Translations under genes and position numbers: made by a program | Part shown: positions 1 through 6,850 of the stretch, in pieces | Layout of the letters: every line of letters begins with the position of its first letter | Position numbering within the stretch: position 1 is the stretch's first letter | Notes under the pieces: generated by a model | The model's input: the letters and a program-made list of their open reading frames with translations, nothing else | Database searches by the model: none | What the model was told of the DNA's origin: nothing | Assembly: GCA_035551935.1 (NCBI GenBank) | Contig: DASZMJ010000647.1 | Location: forward strand, 1-15,569 | Length of the DNA: 15,569 nucleotides | Direction: 5' to 3' | From: DASZMJ01 sp035551935 | GTDB taxonomy: Bacteria > Planctomycetota > Planctomycetia > Isosphaerales > Isosphaeraceae

Positions 1-39
1 GCGGCCGTGTACCGGGGCACGGAGGTCGAAAAGGGCTAA
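1..39 (+). CDS. Possible 3' end of an upstream gene (partial)
   Basis: Frame 1 from the window edge reads 12 sense codons (AAVYRGTEVEKG) and then stops at TAA 37-39. The residue mix is plausible for a real C-terminus, and about 100 non-coding bases follow before the next start. The stretch is too short to recognise a family. An open frame of 12 codons is also common by chance in GC-rich DNA, so this is only a possibility. Confidence 0.35.
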   Translation, partial: AAVYRGTEVEKG

Positions 40-143
40 CGAGAGAGTAGCGAAGAATCGTCGATTTTTGGTCTAGCCAATGGGGTCCACCTCACCCCGG
101 CCCCCCATTTGCGGACCATCGACCCCTCGTGGAGGATACGCCC

Positions 144-2363
144 ATGATTGCCAAAGGCCCGCGGCGGCGACGATGGCTCTGGTTGATCCCGCTGGTCGCG
201 ATCGTCCTCGCCGCCACCGCCGTGGCCGCGTTGCCGTGGTGGCTGGGGACGGGGCCGGGGAGGCGCTGGGTCGTCGCGCGGGCGAACCGGGCGCTGGCGC
301 CGGGGCGATTGGAGCTCCAGGGATTGAAGGTCTCGTGGTTCGGCCCGGCGCAATTGCGCGGGGTGACGATCCGCGACCGGGAGGGGGATGCGGTCGTCGC
401 CGCCCCCGAGGCGACCTGGGACCGCACGCTCGGCCAGTTCCTGTCCGATCGGCCGAGGCTCGGCACCTTGACGTTGCGGGGCGCGAAACTCGACGTCGAG
501 CGGCGGCCGGACGGGTCGATCGACCTGGCCGAGGCGATCGCGCCGCTGTTCACGGGGAATCCGGCGGGGGACCTCACGCTCGTCGTCGATCGCGGCCGGT
601 TCCGGCTCCGAGCCCCGGCCCTGGCCGAGCCGGTCGAGGCCGTCGCGTTCGACCTGACGGTCAAGCTGCCGCCGAGCCCGCGGCCGTTCTCCTGGGAGGC
701 CCGCCTCGCCGACCCCGGCCGGGGCACGTTGAGCGTGACCGGCTCCTATCGCCGCTGGGACGACGACCCGCGCGGCCGGCCGTTCCGGGTCACGCTCGCG
801 TGCCCGGCGGCCCCATGGCCGATCACGCTCGACCTCGGTGGCACCGCCGTGCGGCTCGGCTTTCATGGTCAAGTCACCGCCGAACGGGCCGCGGGGGTCG
901 TCACTCTCGCGGGCGACGCTTCCTTGCGTGATGATGTCATCCGATCCGGAAAAACCGAGCGGCGCATCGACCGCCTCGACCTGTCCTGGAAGGCGCGACG
1001 GGTCGGCGACTCGTGGGAGGTCGCCTCGGTGGCCGCGGCGACGCCGTGGGCGCGGGTCGAGGGGCGGGGGTCGTTGGCGCGAACGGGGGACGCAACGGGC
1101 ATCAAGGGGCAGTTCCGGGTCGAGGAGATCGCCTGGCCCGACGCGGGGCATCCCGCGGTGCGCGGGCCGATCGACGTCGCGCTGGAGGGCTCCGCGGGCC
1201 GCGACGCGGCCGTGATCGACCGCCTGGAGATCACCGGCAACGACGTGACCGTGCGGGCCTCGGGACGCCTCGACGGCCCGGAAGGGGCGCGGCGGATCGA
1301 CGTGGCGGGGACGATCACCCCCGACGCCGAGAAACTCCGGAAGGCCGTCGCCGACCGGGTCGATCCGGAGGCGACCCTCGACGTGAAGGCCGGCCATTTC
1401 CACGTCCGCGGGCCGATCGCGGGCGACCTGGACGTCGAGGGGCGGCTGAACATCGCAGGCGCCAGGTTTTACGGCATGGAGCTGGGCCCGGCGGAGGTCG
1501 TCGCGACGGGGGCGAACGGGACGGTCGAGCTGCGACCGATCGAGACGACCCTCAACGGCGGCACGCTCCGCGTCGAGCCGACGGTCCGGAAGGCCGAGTC
1601 GGGCGACTGGGTCCTGAGCCTCGGCCCGGGGACGGCCCTCGACGGCGCGGAGGTCAACGACGAGGTCTCCCGGCGCGTCCTCTCGTTCGCGGCCCCGGTG
1701 CTCCAGCAGGCGACGCGGGTGCATGGCCGTGTCTCGGCCGGGGTCGACCGGGCCGAGATCCCCCTGGCGAGCGACGCGAGGAACAAGGCGGTCGTCGAGG
1801 GCCGGGTCGTCTTCCGCGACGTCGAGTTCGCCCCCGGCCCGCTCGGCGCCGACCTGCTCGACCTGCTCGGCCGCGACCCCTCGGCGACGCTCCGGCTCGA
1901 CCGCCCGGTCGTCCTCTCGATCGCCGACGGCAAGGTCCGCCAGCGCGGGCTGGCGATCCCGATCGCCAACCTGACCGAGGTCGAGCTGGAGGGGACCGTC
2001 GACTTCGACCGCAACCTCGCGATGACGGCCACCGTCCCCGTGACCCCCGCGATGCTCGGCAACAACCGGGTGCTCAGCGGGATCGCGGCCGGGACGCGGA
2101 TGTCGGTGCCGATCGGCGGGACGTTGTCGAAGCCGAAGCTCGACCGCGAGGCGTTCCGGGCGGCCTTGAAGGACGTCGGCAAGGAGCTGCTGACCCGCGG
2201 CGCGGTCGTCGGCGTGGGCGAGCTCCTGGATCGCCTGACCCGCCCCCGCGACCCGAACGCGCCGCCGCCGCCGCCGCGGCTGACGCCCGAGGAGCGTCGC
2301 GCGCGGCGGCTCGAGCGCAAGGCGCAGCGGCAGGCCGAGCGGCAACGCAAACGGCAACCTTGA
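144..2363 (+). CDS. AsmA-like / DUF748-type membrane-anchored protein
   Basis: Encodes 739 residues. The ATG at 144 is preferred over an in-frame GTG at 129 because GGAGG at 131-135 lies 8 bases before it. A basic N-terminus (RRRR at 7-10) leads into one membrane segment at about residues 11-34. A long, repetitive beta-rich region follows, with alternating hydrophobic residues and the typical AsmA-family opening (LELQGLKVSWFGPAQLRGV, then a charged turn). Near the C-terminus VPIGGTLSKPKLD matches the GtlskP motif common at the end of AsmA/DUF748 proteins. It ends in a proline run and a very basic tail (RRARRLERKAQRQAERQRKR). Members of this superfamily are thought to form long hydrophobic grooves spanning the periplasm for lipid transport or outer-membrane homeostasis; that role is inferred here. 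The family assignment rests on architecture and a few motifs. The basic tail is unusual. Confidence 0.8.
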   Translation: MIAKGPRRRRWLWLIPLVAIVLAATAVAALPWWLGTGPGRRWVVARANRALAPGRLELQGLKVSWFGPAQLRGVTIRDREGDAVVAAPEATWDRTLGQFLSDRPRLGTLTLRGAKLDVERRPDGSIDLAEAIAPLFTGNPAGDLTLVVDRGRFRLRAPALAEPVEAVAFDLTVKLPPSPRPFSWEARLADPGRGTLSVTGSYRRWDDDPRGRPFRVTLACPAAPWPITLDLGGTAVRLGFHGQVTAERAAGVVTLAGDASLRDDVIRSGKTERRIDRLDLSWKARRVGDSWEVASVAAATPWARVEGRGSLARTGDATGIKGQFRVEEIAWPDAGHPAVRGPIDVALEGSAGRDAAVIDRLEITGNDVTVRASGRLDGPEGARRIDVAGTITPDAEKLRKAVADRVDPEATLDVKAGHFHVRGPIAGDLDVEGRLNIAGARFYGMELGPAEVVATGANGTVELRPIETTLNGGTLRVEPTVRKAESGDWVLSLGPGTALDGAEVNDEVSRRVLSFAAPVLQQATRVHGRVSAGVDRAEIPLASDARNKAVVEGRVVFRDVEFAPGPLGADLLDLLGRDPSATLRLDRPVVLSIADGKVRQRGLAIPIANLTEVELEGTVDFDRNLAMTATVPVTPAMLGNNRVLSGIAAGTRMSVPIGGTLSKPKLDREAFRAALKDVGKELLTRGAVVGVGELLDRLTRPRDPNAPPPPPRLTPEERRARRLERKAQRQAERQRKRQP

Positions 2364-2437
2364 TCGATCTTGGGGCGCCGAAGGATTTCGCGAGTCGGGG
2401 CCGCTTTGTTGAATCAAGTTGGAACGGAACCGGGCGG

Positions 2438-2466
2438 TTGCACGGGGAGAATCCGGTTGCTACAGT
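2438..2466 (+). promoter_or_regulatory. Candidate sigma-70 promoter for the small lipoprotein gene
   Basis: TTGCAC (2438-2443) and TACAGT (2461-2466) are separated by 17 bases, each matching 4 of 6 consensus positions. They lie in the 225-base gap after the AsmA-like gene, about 120 bases before the next start. A GC-only hairpin (8-bp stem, 2471-2478 with 2484-2491) falls in the predicted leader just downstream. In DNA this GC-rich, such a pair is suggestive but not conclusive. Confidence 0.4.
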
Positions 2467-2588
2467 GAGCGCCGCGCGTCGGCCGCGCGGCGGCGGAAGC
2501 GGCTCGGGGAGTGGCGTCGGGCAATTTGGCCCGTCCACCCGGGCCGGGCCGGCCGCACGACCCGGCAACGTTGAGGAGTCCCCACAGG

Positions 2589-2729
2589 ATGAAGTCGCCG
2601 AAGTTCTGGCTCCGCGTCGCGTTCCTCGCCACCCTGCTCGGCCTGCCGATGTTCTCGGGCTGTGGCGATACCACCAGCAGCACCCCGCCGGCGACCGGGT
2701 CGGCGAAGACCTCGTCGGCCACGCCCTGA
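2589..2729 (+). CDS. Small secreted lipoprotein (46 aa)
   Basis: Encodes 46 residues: a short basic start (MKSPKFWLRV), a hydrophobic helix and a lipobox FSGC with Cys at residue 25, then a Ser/Thr/Pro/Ala-rich tail (GDTTSSTPPATGSAK...). GAGGAG at 2573-2578 is a fair ribosome site, 10 bases before the ATG. The mature peptide would be only about 22 residues on a lipid anchor, so it may act as a membrane-attached spacer or have no enzymatic role. Tiny lipoproteins of this kind are common in planctomycetes and their function is unknown. It has its own candidate promoter upstream and a hairpin downstream, suggesting a single-gene transcript. Confidence 0.7.
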   Translation: MKSPKFWLRVAFLATLLGLPMFSGCGDTTSSTPPATGSAKTSSATP

Positions 2730-2781
2730 CCGGCCGTCGTCGCCCGCCGGTCGGCTGCGACCGGCCCCTTTCGGCGAGGGT

Positions 2782-2805
2782 GTACTGGCGGAAATCCGCC
2801 AGTGC
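2782..2805 (+). terminator. Hairpin after the small lipoprotein gene
   Basis: ACTGGCGGA (2784-2792) pairs perfectly with TCCGCCAGT (2795-2803), and a G-T and a G-C pair may extend the base. The loop is effectively 4 bases. It lies 55 bases past the lipoprotein stop and about 80 bases before the TPR gene. No T-run follows, so it may be a weak terminator or an RNA-stabilising hairpin. Confidence 0.4.
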
Positions 2806-2882
2806 GCCCGCGTCGATCGCCGTTCCCCTACCCGACCCGGCCTGAATCGGCTAAACTTCCCCTAGGACAGGGAGAGGCCGCC

Positions 2883-3467
2883 ATGGCCGTCGCGCCCGCG
2901 CGACGGGCGGGCGGACGATCCCGGTCCAGGGGTGCCGTCGCGATGGCGCAGATCGTCTCGGACCGGATCAAGCGGTGGCTCAGCGAGGCCGAGGGCTACC
3001 TGATGCTCGGCCTACCGGCGCGCGCCCTGGAGATCCTCCAGGGGCGCGACGACTGGGCGACCATGCAGTTCGAGGCGAGCTTCCTGACCGGCGAGGCCCT
3101 CCGCGCCCTCGGCCGCCACCGCGACGCGCTCGACCCCCTGGAGGCCGCCGCCAAGCTCCGGCCCGACGACATCGGCGTGGCGATCGCGCTGGGATGGTGC
3201 TACAAGCGCACCCACCGGCTCGCCCAGGCCATCGACGCCCTCGACCGCGCCCGCTGCCACCACCCGGCCGAGCCGTTGATCCACTACAACCTGGCCTGCT
3301 ACTGGAGCCTCGCCGGCGACCCCCGCCGGGCCCTCGACGCCCTGACGCTCTCGCTGAACCTCCAGCCCTCGCTCCGCGAACGGATCGGCGACGAGCCCGA
3401 CTTCGACGCCCTCCGGACTCACCCCGAGTTCGCCCGCCTGGCCTCCCCCCGCCCATTGCAGGCCTGA
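2883..3467 (+). CDS. Tetratricopeptide-repeat protein
   Basis: Encodes 194 residues from the ATG at 2883, which has a purine-rich site (GGGAGAGG, 2870-2877) just upstream. The in-frame ATG at 2943 (174 residues, MAQIVSDRIKRW...) is a serious alternative, because the first 20 residues are low-complexity Arg/Ala/Gly. There are about four helix-turn-helix units: residues 34-52, 64-97 (EALRALGRHRDALDPLEAA), 98-130 (LGWCYKRTHRLAQAIDALDRA) and 131-164 (YNLACYWSLAGDPRRALDAL). The end EPDFDALRTHPEFARL is typical of the last unit in many bacterial TPR proteins. With no signal peptide it is probably a cytoplasmic scaffold. The partner is unknown. Confidence 0.85.
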   Translation: MAVAPARRAGGRSRSRGAVAMAQIVSDRIKRWLSEAEGYLMLGLPARALEILQGRDDWATMQFEASFLTGEALRALGRHRDALDPLEAAAKLRPDDIGVAIALGWCYKRTHRLAQAIDALDRARCHHPAEPLIHYNLACYWSLAGDPRRALDALTLSLNLQPSLRERIGDEPDFDALRTHPEFARLASPRPLQA

Positions 3468-3483
3468 CGGCCGGCTCGGGTGG

Positions 3484-3503
3484 CACGCCCTGCAAAGGGC
3501 GTG
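3484..3503. terminator. Hairpin between convergent genes
   Basis: CACGCCCT (3484-3491) and AGGGCGTG (3496-3503) form an 8-bp perfect stem with a GCAA tetraloop. It sits in the 68-base gap between the convergent TPR gene and the LTxxQ-type gene, so it may stop transcription from both sides. There is no clear T-run on either strand. Confidence 0.45.
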
Positions 3504-3535
3504 GTCCTCGGGCCGACCGATGGACCACCGAGGGA

Positions 3536-4222
3536 TCAGCGGCGTGCCTCGGCCTTGGCCCGGGCCGTGTCCCTGTCCTTCGTCCTGGCGGCGTCCCGGG
3601 AGGCGAGGCGGACGGCGAAGTGGCGGCCGAGCATGGCGTTCCAGCGGGACTTCTGGTCGGCCTTGAGGATGCCGAGCGCCTGCCGGGCCAGCTCCCCCTC
3701 GGCCTGCTTCAGGTCGTCGCCCTGCTCGCGACGCCGGTTGCGCCGGACGACCGCCTCGGCGAGCCGACGGCGCTGCTCGGCGGTCAACTTCAGGGCGTCG
3801 GCGACGGCCGGGCGGGTGACGAGCACGGCCGGCCCCTCCCACTGGAGGTCGAGTTGGTCGATCCGGCCCCGCTGCTTGGTCGTGAGGCCGGCATCGAGCC
3901 AGCGCAGGCCGGCGGCGTCGATGTCACGGCGGGCCGCGACGATCTCGGGGCCCTGCCGGTCGGCCAGCGCCGCCGCCCGGGCGCGCAGCTCGGCGATGAT
4001 CCGGGCCGCCTCGACGGCCTGCTCGGGGCTCAGGCCCAGGTCCTCGCGGACGTCGGGCCGGCTCAGCAGGAGCACCGGCGCGACCCGGGTGCCGAGCGCC
4101 GAATCGGGGACGACGAACTCGCCCCCGGCCCGCGCCGACGCCGGTCCCGGCAAGGCGAGCAGCCCGATGCCCAGCACCCGGGCCGCGGCGCGGGCGACCG
4201 TTCGCGTCGATCCTTGACGCAT
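3536..4222 (-). CDS. Exported LTxxQ/Spy-like helical protein, short paralogue
   Basis: Encodes 228 residues. The start at 4222 has GAGGA at 4230-4234 on its own strand. Residues 1-32 look like a signal peptide: basic residues, then VLGIGLLALPGPASARA. The mature part is helical and charged, with repeated units resembling the LTxxQ motif of Spy/CpxP-type periplasmic proteins: RPDVREDLGLSPEQ (56-69), RPAVADALKLTAEQ (137-150) and ILKADQKSRWNAMLG (185-199). It parallels the larger neighbour at 4360-5760: an ungapped 31-residue stretch (120-150 here, 215-245 there) shares 13 identities. The likely location is the periplasm. A chaperone or metal-binding role is only analogy with Spy/CpxP. The Lys/Arg/Asp-rich C-terminus is low-complexity. 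Confidence 0.75.
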   Translation of the reverse strand: MRQGSTRTVARAAARVLGIGLLALPGPASARAGGEFVVPDSALGTRVAPVLLLSRPDVREDLGLSPEQAVEAARIIAELRARAAALADRQGPEIVAARRDIDAAGLRWLDAGLTTKQRGRIDQLDLQWEGPAVLVTRPAVADALKLTAEQRRRLAEAVVRRNRRREQGDDLKQAEGELARQALGILKADQKSRWNAMLGRHFAVRLASRDAARTKDRDTARAKAEARR

Positions 4223-4269
4223 GGCGACATCCTCGACGGCCGGGAAAAGGTCCGGCGGACCGGTCGATC

Positions 4270-4299
4270 GATCGGGCCGGTCGACGGACCGGCCCGATC
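4270..4299. terminator. Strong hairpin between the two LTxxQ paralogues
   Basis: GATCGGGCCGGTC (4270-4282) and its exact complement GACCGGCCCGATC (4287-4299) form a 13-bp perfect stem with a 4-base loop (GACG). It lies between the stop of the upstream paralogue (4360) and the start of the downstream one (4222). No U-run follows on the - strand, so it could end the first transcript, protect its 3' end, or lower readthrough into the second gene. Confidence 0.5.
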
Positions 4300-4359
4300 C
4301 CCTTTCCTACCCCAAAACGCCCCGATCGGAAAGGTCAGCTCAAGCTTAAGACGTCCGGC

Positions 4360-5760
4360 TCAGGGCTCGTCGGCCGGCGGCGGCGGTGCGGTCGGCCGTG
4401 CGGCCCCATTCCCCGGCCGTCCTTGACCCGGAGCCGTCGGATTCCCGCCGTTGTTGTTGTTTCCCCCCGGACCACCAGGACCACCAGGACCGCCCGGTCC
4501 GCCGGGCCCACCAGGCCCACCAGGACCACCGTTGCGGCCGTTGCGGCCGAAGCCGCCCGGCGGGCCCATCGGGGCCTCGTCGAGGAGCTTGAGGTCGAAC
4601 GGCTTGCCGAGCATCTTGTTGAAGGCGGTGCGCTGCTGCTTGTCGAGGATCTTGCCGATCTTCTTGTTCGCGGTCGAGCGGAGCTTGTCGTTCTGCTCGG
4701 TCATTTGCTCGCGGAGGGCCACCATCTCGGGATTGTTGAAGAACCCTCCCCGGCCTCCCGGACCGCCGGGGCCACCGGGCCCTCCCGGACCACCTGGCCC
4801 TGCGGGCTGGCCGCCGTTGCCGTTGCCGTTGTTGTTATTGCCACGGCGACCGCCACCATTCCCGCCGTTCGCGGCATTGCCGTTGTTCCCGCCGTTCGCG
4901 GCATTGCCGTTGTTCCCGCCGTTGCCGCGGGGGGGTCGGAGGGCGCGCATCTGCTCGCCGAACTTGGACATGAGCTCCTGCTGGGCGGCCTGCCATTGCG
5001 CGTGGACTTCCTGGAGCTGCTCGAGCTGGTCGTCGGTGAGCTCGAGCTGCTGCTGGACGTCGGGCCGTGTGGCGACGGCGATGGCGCCCTGGATCTGGAG
5101 CGTGATCTGGTTGAGCCGGACCTGCTGGCTGCGATTGAGGGCGCGGTTGACGGCCCGCTCATTCTGCGACTGGAGGTTGGTCATCGCCTGTCGCATCTGC
5201 TGGCGGAAGGCGTTGCCCTGCGGGCCGCCGAAGCCGCCGTTGCCGCCGTTGCCGCCGTTCTGCTGCTGCATCTGCTGCTGTTGCTGGCGCATCTGCTGGA
5301 AGAACTCTTGACGCTGCGTGTCGGCCTTGTCGGCGGCCTGCTTGATGCGGTCGAGCTGGTCCTCGGTGATCTTCAGCTCCTTCTGGACGCCGGGGACCTG
5401 CACGAGCTGGGCGTTGATGTTCGCCGGGGCCTGGGGCGCGCCACCGCCGCCGGGTCCGCCGGGCCCGCCCGGGCCGCCGCGACCGCCGAAGCCGCCGAAG
5501 CCGCCGCCCCCTTCGAGCATGGCGCGGAAGCGCTGGAGGCCGCTGCCGGGCGGGGGGGCGGGGCGATTGCCGTTGCCGTTCGGGTTGGTGTTGGCGTTGG
5601 CCCTGGCCGGGGCCGGGGCCCCCTTGGTCGTGGCCTGGCCGTTGCCGTTGCCCGGGCGCGCCGCCCGGGTCGACTGGGCGTGGAGCGTGGCCGACGACAG
5701 CGAGAGCGCGGCCGCGGCCCCGACCGCGATCGATAGCGTCCGCAACCGCAACGGGGACAT
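4360..5760 (-). CDS. Exported LTxxQ-type protein with collagen-like Gly-Pro tracts
   Basis: Encodes 466 residues from the ATG at 5760. GGAGG at 5766-5770 lies 5 bases upstream, which rules out the longer frame starting at 5817. Signal peptide: residues 1-29 (hydrophobic core AVGAAAALSLSS, cleavage near LHAQ). Order of parts: Asn/Gly/Pro linker (36-75); Gly-rich collagen-like tract (84-107); first helical unit QKELKITEDQLDRI (126-139); Gln-rich coil (147-167); second unit with TRPDVQQQLELTDDQ (231-245); an Asn/Gly region with two exact NNGNAANGG repeats (283-300); GGPGGPGG tract (321-338); helical unit ILDKQQRTAFNKMLGKP (371-387); another Gly-Pro tract (411-433) and a proline-rich end. The conserved helices match the smaller paralogue downstream. 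The Gly-Pro and Asn-Gly segments look like later repeat expansions between the helices. Probably periplasmic or envelope-associated; function unknown. Confidence 0.75.
   Translation of the reverse strand: MSPLRLRTLSIAVGAAAALSLSSATLHAQSTRAARPGNGNGQATTKGAPAPARANANTNPNGNGNRPAPPPGSGLQRFRAMLEGGGGFGGFGGRGGPGGPGGPGGGGAPQAPANINAQLVQVPGVQKELKITEDQLDRIKQAADKADTQRQEFFQQMRQQQQQMQQQNGGNGGNGGFGGPQGNAFRQQMRQAMTNLQSQNERAVNRALNRSQQVRLNQITLQIQGAIAVATRPDVQQQLELTDDQLEQLQEVHAQWQAAQQELMSKFGEQMRALRPPRGNGGNNGNAANGGNNGNAANGGNGGGRRGNNNNGNGNGGQPAGPGGPGGPGGPGGPGGRGGFFNNPEMVALREQMTEQNDKLRSTANKKIGKILDKQQRTAFNKMLGKPFDLKLLDEAPMGPPGGFGRNGRNGGPGGPGGPGGPGGPGGPGGPGGNNNNGGNPTAPGQGRPGNGAARPTAPPPPADEP
4859..4921 (-). repeat. 27-bp in-frame coding tandem repeat
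   Basis: Two exact 27-base copies (4859-4885 and 4886-4912) and the first 9 bases of a third (4913-4921) lie inside the large LTxxQ gene. Each copy encodes NNGNAANGG. The period is a multiple of three, so gain or loss of a copy keeps the frame, and copy number may vary between strains. Confidence 0.85.
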
Positions 5761-5852
5761 GGGCACCTCCGGAGACTGTTCCGAACTTGCTGGGGGGGAA
5801 GACCGGGGAGATTGCATTCCCGGTACCGCACTTGACTTCTACAGCGGCGATC

Positions 5853-6734
5853 CTACCCGCGCCGGCCCCGTTTTCCGCGCGGAAAGTCGCCCCGGGTCCG
5901 TCCGGGCCTCCGGGCGCGGCCGGCGGCATGCGACCGATAGACCTCGTAGAGCAGCAAACTGCCCGCCACGGCGACGTTCAAGGAGTCGGCGGCGCCGACC
6001 ATCGGGATGCGGACCAGTTGCGGGCAGAGCCCGCGCTGCGACGGCGAGAGGCCGCGGCCCTCCTCGCCGAGCAGGAGGACCGTCGGGCGGGGGTAGTCGA
6101 CGCGGTGGAACTCGGCCGGCCCCTCGGGCGAGGCGCCGACGGCGTGGCAACCGTGGCGGCGGAGCCAGTGGCGGAGGCTGCCGGCCGTCGTGCGGATGAA
6201 CCGCTGCCGGAACAGGCCCCCCATCGTCGCGCGGACGACCGCCGGGTCGTAGGGGTCGACCCGGCCCCCCACCAGGATGAACCCGGCGCCGCCGACGGCC
6301 TCCGACGTCCGGATCAAGGTGCCCAGATTCCCGAGCGAGCGCACGTCCTCGAGCACGACCCAGCAGAGGCCGGCCCTCGGTGAGGCGGAATGGAGGCGAT
6401 CCCAGCGCTGGCCGAGGATCGCGCCGACGCCCGAGGCGCGGGGCGCCCGCGAGACGCGGCGGAAGTCCTCGGGACCGACCGCGATCGTCGGCACGCCCGC
6501 CCCGCGCCGGTCGCGCACCCGTTTGCGGGCGATCGATGAGGTCAGCAGCCGCTCGCTGACGACGATCGCCCGGACGTCGAAGCCGTTGGCGTCGGCCTCG
6601 ACGAGGTTCCTCACCCCTTCCGCGAAGAACGCCCTGCGCGCGTCGCGATGCGGGCGGTCCGATTGGAGCCGCTCGACCTCGTCGAGGATCGCCTCGGGAT
6701 CGGTCCGGCGGACAGACTCGGTCTCATCGGCCAT
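5853..6734 (-). CDS. SpoU/TrmH-family RNA 2'-O-methyltransferase
   Basis: Encodes 293 residues. All three SpoU (SPOUT) motifs are present: motif 1 EDVRSLGNLGTLIRT (129-143, with N136 and R142), motif 2 LGEEGRGLS (222-230) and motif 3 IPMVGAADSLNVAVAG (243-258). These make the deep trefoil knot that binds S-adenosylmethionine, and the enzyme should methylate ribose 2'-OH in rRNA or tRNA. Residues 30-100 (FFAEGVRNLVEA..., VVSERLL...) match the N-terminal substrate-binding domain of the RlmB/TrmH group. The tail (272-293) is very basic and may add RNA contacts. The exact target nucleotide cannot be told from sequence. AGGAG (6736-6740) lies only one base before the ATG, closer than normal, and no better in-frame start is seen. 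Confidence 0.9.
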   Translation of the reverse strand: MADETESVRRTDPEAILDEVERLQSDRPHRDARRAFFAEGVRNLVEADANGFDVRAIVVSERLLTSSIARKRVRDRRGAGVPTIAVGPEDFRRVSRAPRASGVGAILGQRWDRLHSASPRAGLCWVVLEDVRSLGNLGTLIRTSEAVGGAGFILVGGRVDPYDPAVVRATMGGLFRQRFIRTTAGSLRHWLRRHGCHAVGASPEGPAEFHRVDYPRPTVLLLGEEGRGLSPSQRGLCPQLVRIPMVGAADSLNVAVAGSLLLYEVYRSHAAGRARRPGRTRGDFPRGKRGRRG

Positions 6735-6780
6735 TCTCCTTTCCGGGAGCCGCTGGGCTCGGCACGGGGTCTTTGGTTTT

Positions 6781-6800
6781 CCCCCTCTCCCCCGAGGGGG
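6781..6800. repeat. C/G-rich hairpin upstream of the methyltransferase gene
   Basis: CCCCCTC (6781-6787) pairs with GAGGGGG (6794-6800) around a 6-base loop. With the second hairpin at 6820-6840 it makes up most of the 116-base gap between the kinase-fold and methyltransferase genes. Both arms are simple C- or G-runs, so it may belong to a dispersed intergenic repeat family. Confidence 0.45.
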
Positions 6801-6819
6801 GAAGATCGAAGAAAGCAGG

Positions 6820-6840
6820 CCCGCTCCCGGGGGGAGCGGG
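6820..6840 (-). terminator. Probable terminator of the FHA kinase-fold gene
   Basis: CCCGCTCCC (6820-6828) and GGGAGCGGG (6832-6840) form a 9-bp GC stem with a GGG loop, 11 bases past the stop codon on the - strand. The following - strand sequence (GCCTGCTTTCTTCG) is T-rich but interrupted, giving a plausible though imperfect intrinsic terminator. Confidence 0.5.
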
Positions 6841-6850
6841 GGTGATTCGG

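Noticed and set aside
36..2417. A 793-codon open frame on the - strand opposite the AsmA-like gene
   Set aside because: It is Arg/Pro/Asp-rich with no recognisable motif and mirrors the + strand gene, which has a clear ribosome site, membrane segment and family motif. Long antisense frames are expected at this GC content.
4423..5736. A 437-codon + strand frame rich in Leu, Val and Ala that looks like a membrane protein
   Set aside because: It is the antisense reading of the Gly/Pro/Gln repeats of the LTxxQ gene; Leu-rich runs arise from complementary CAG/CTG and GCC/GGC codons.
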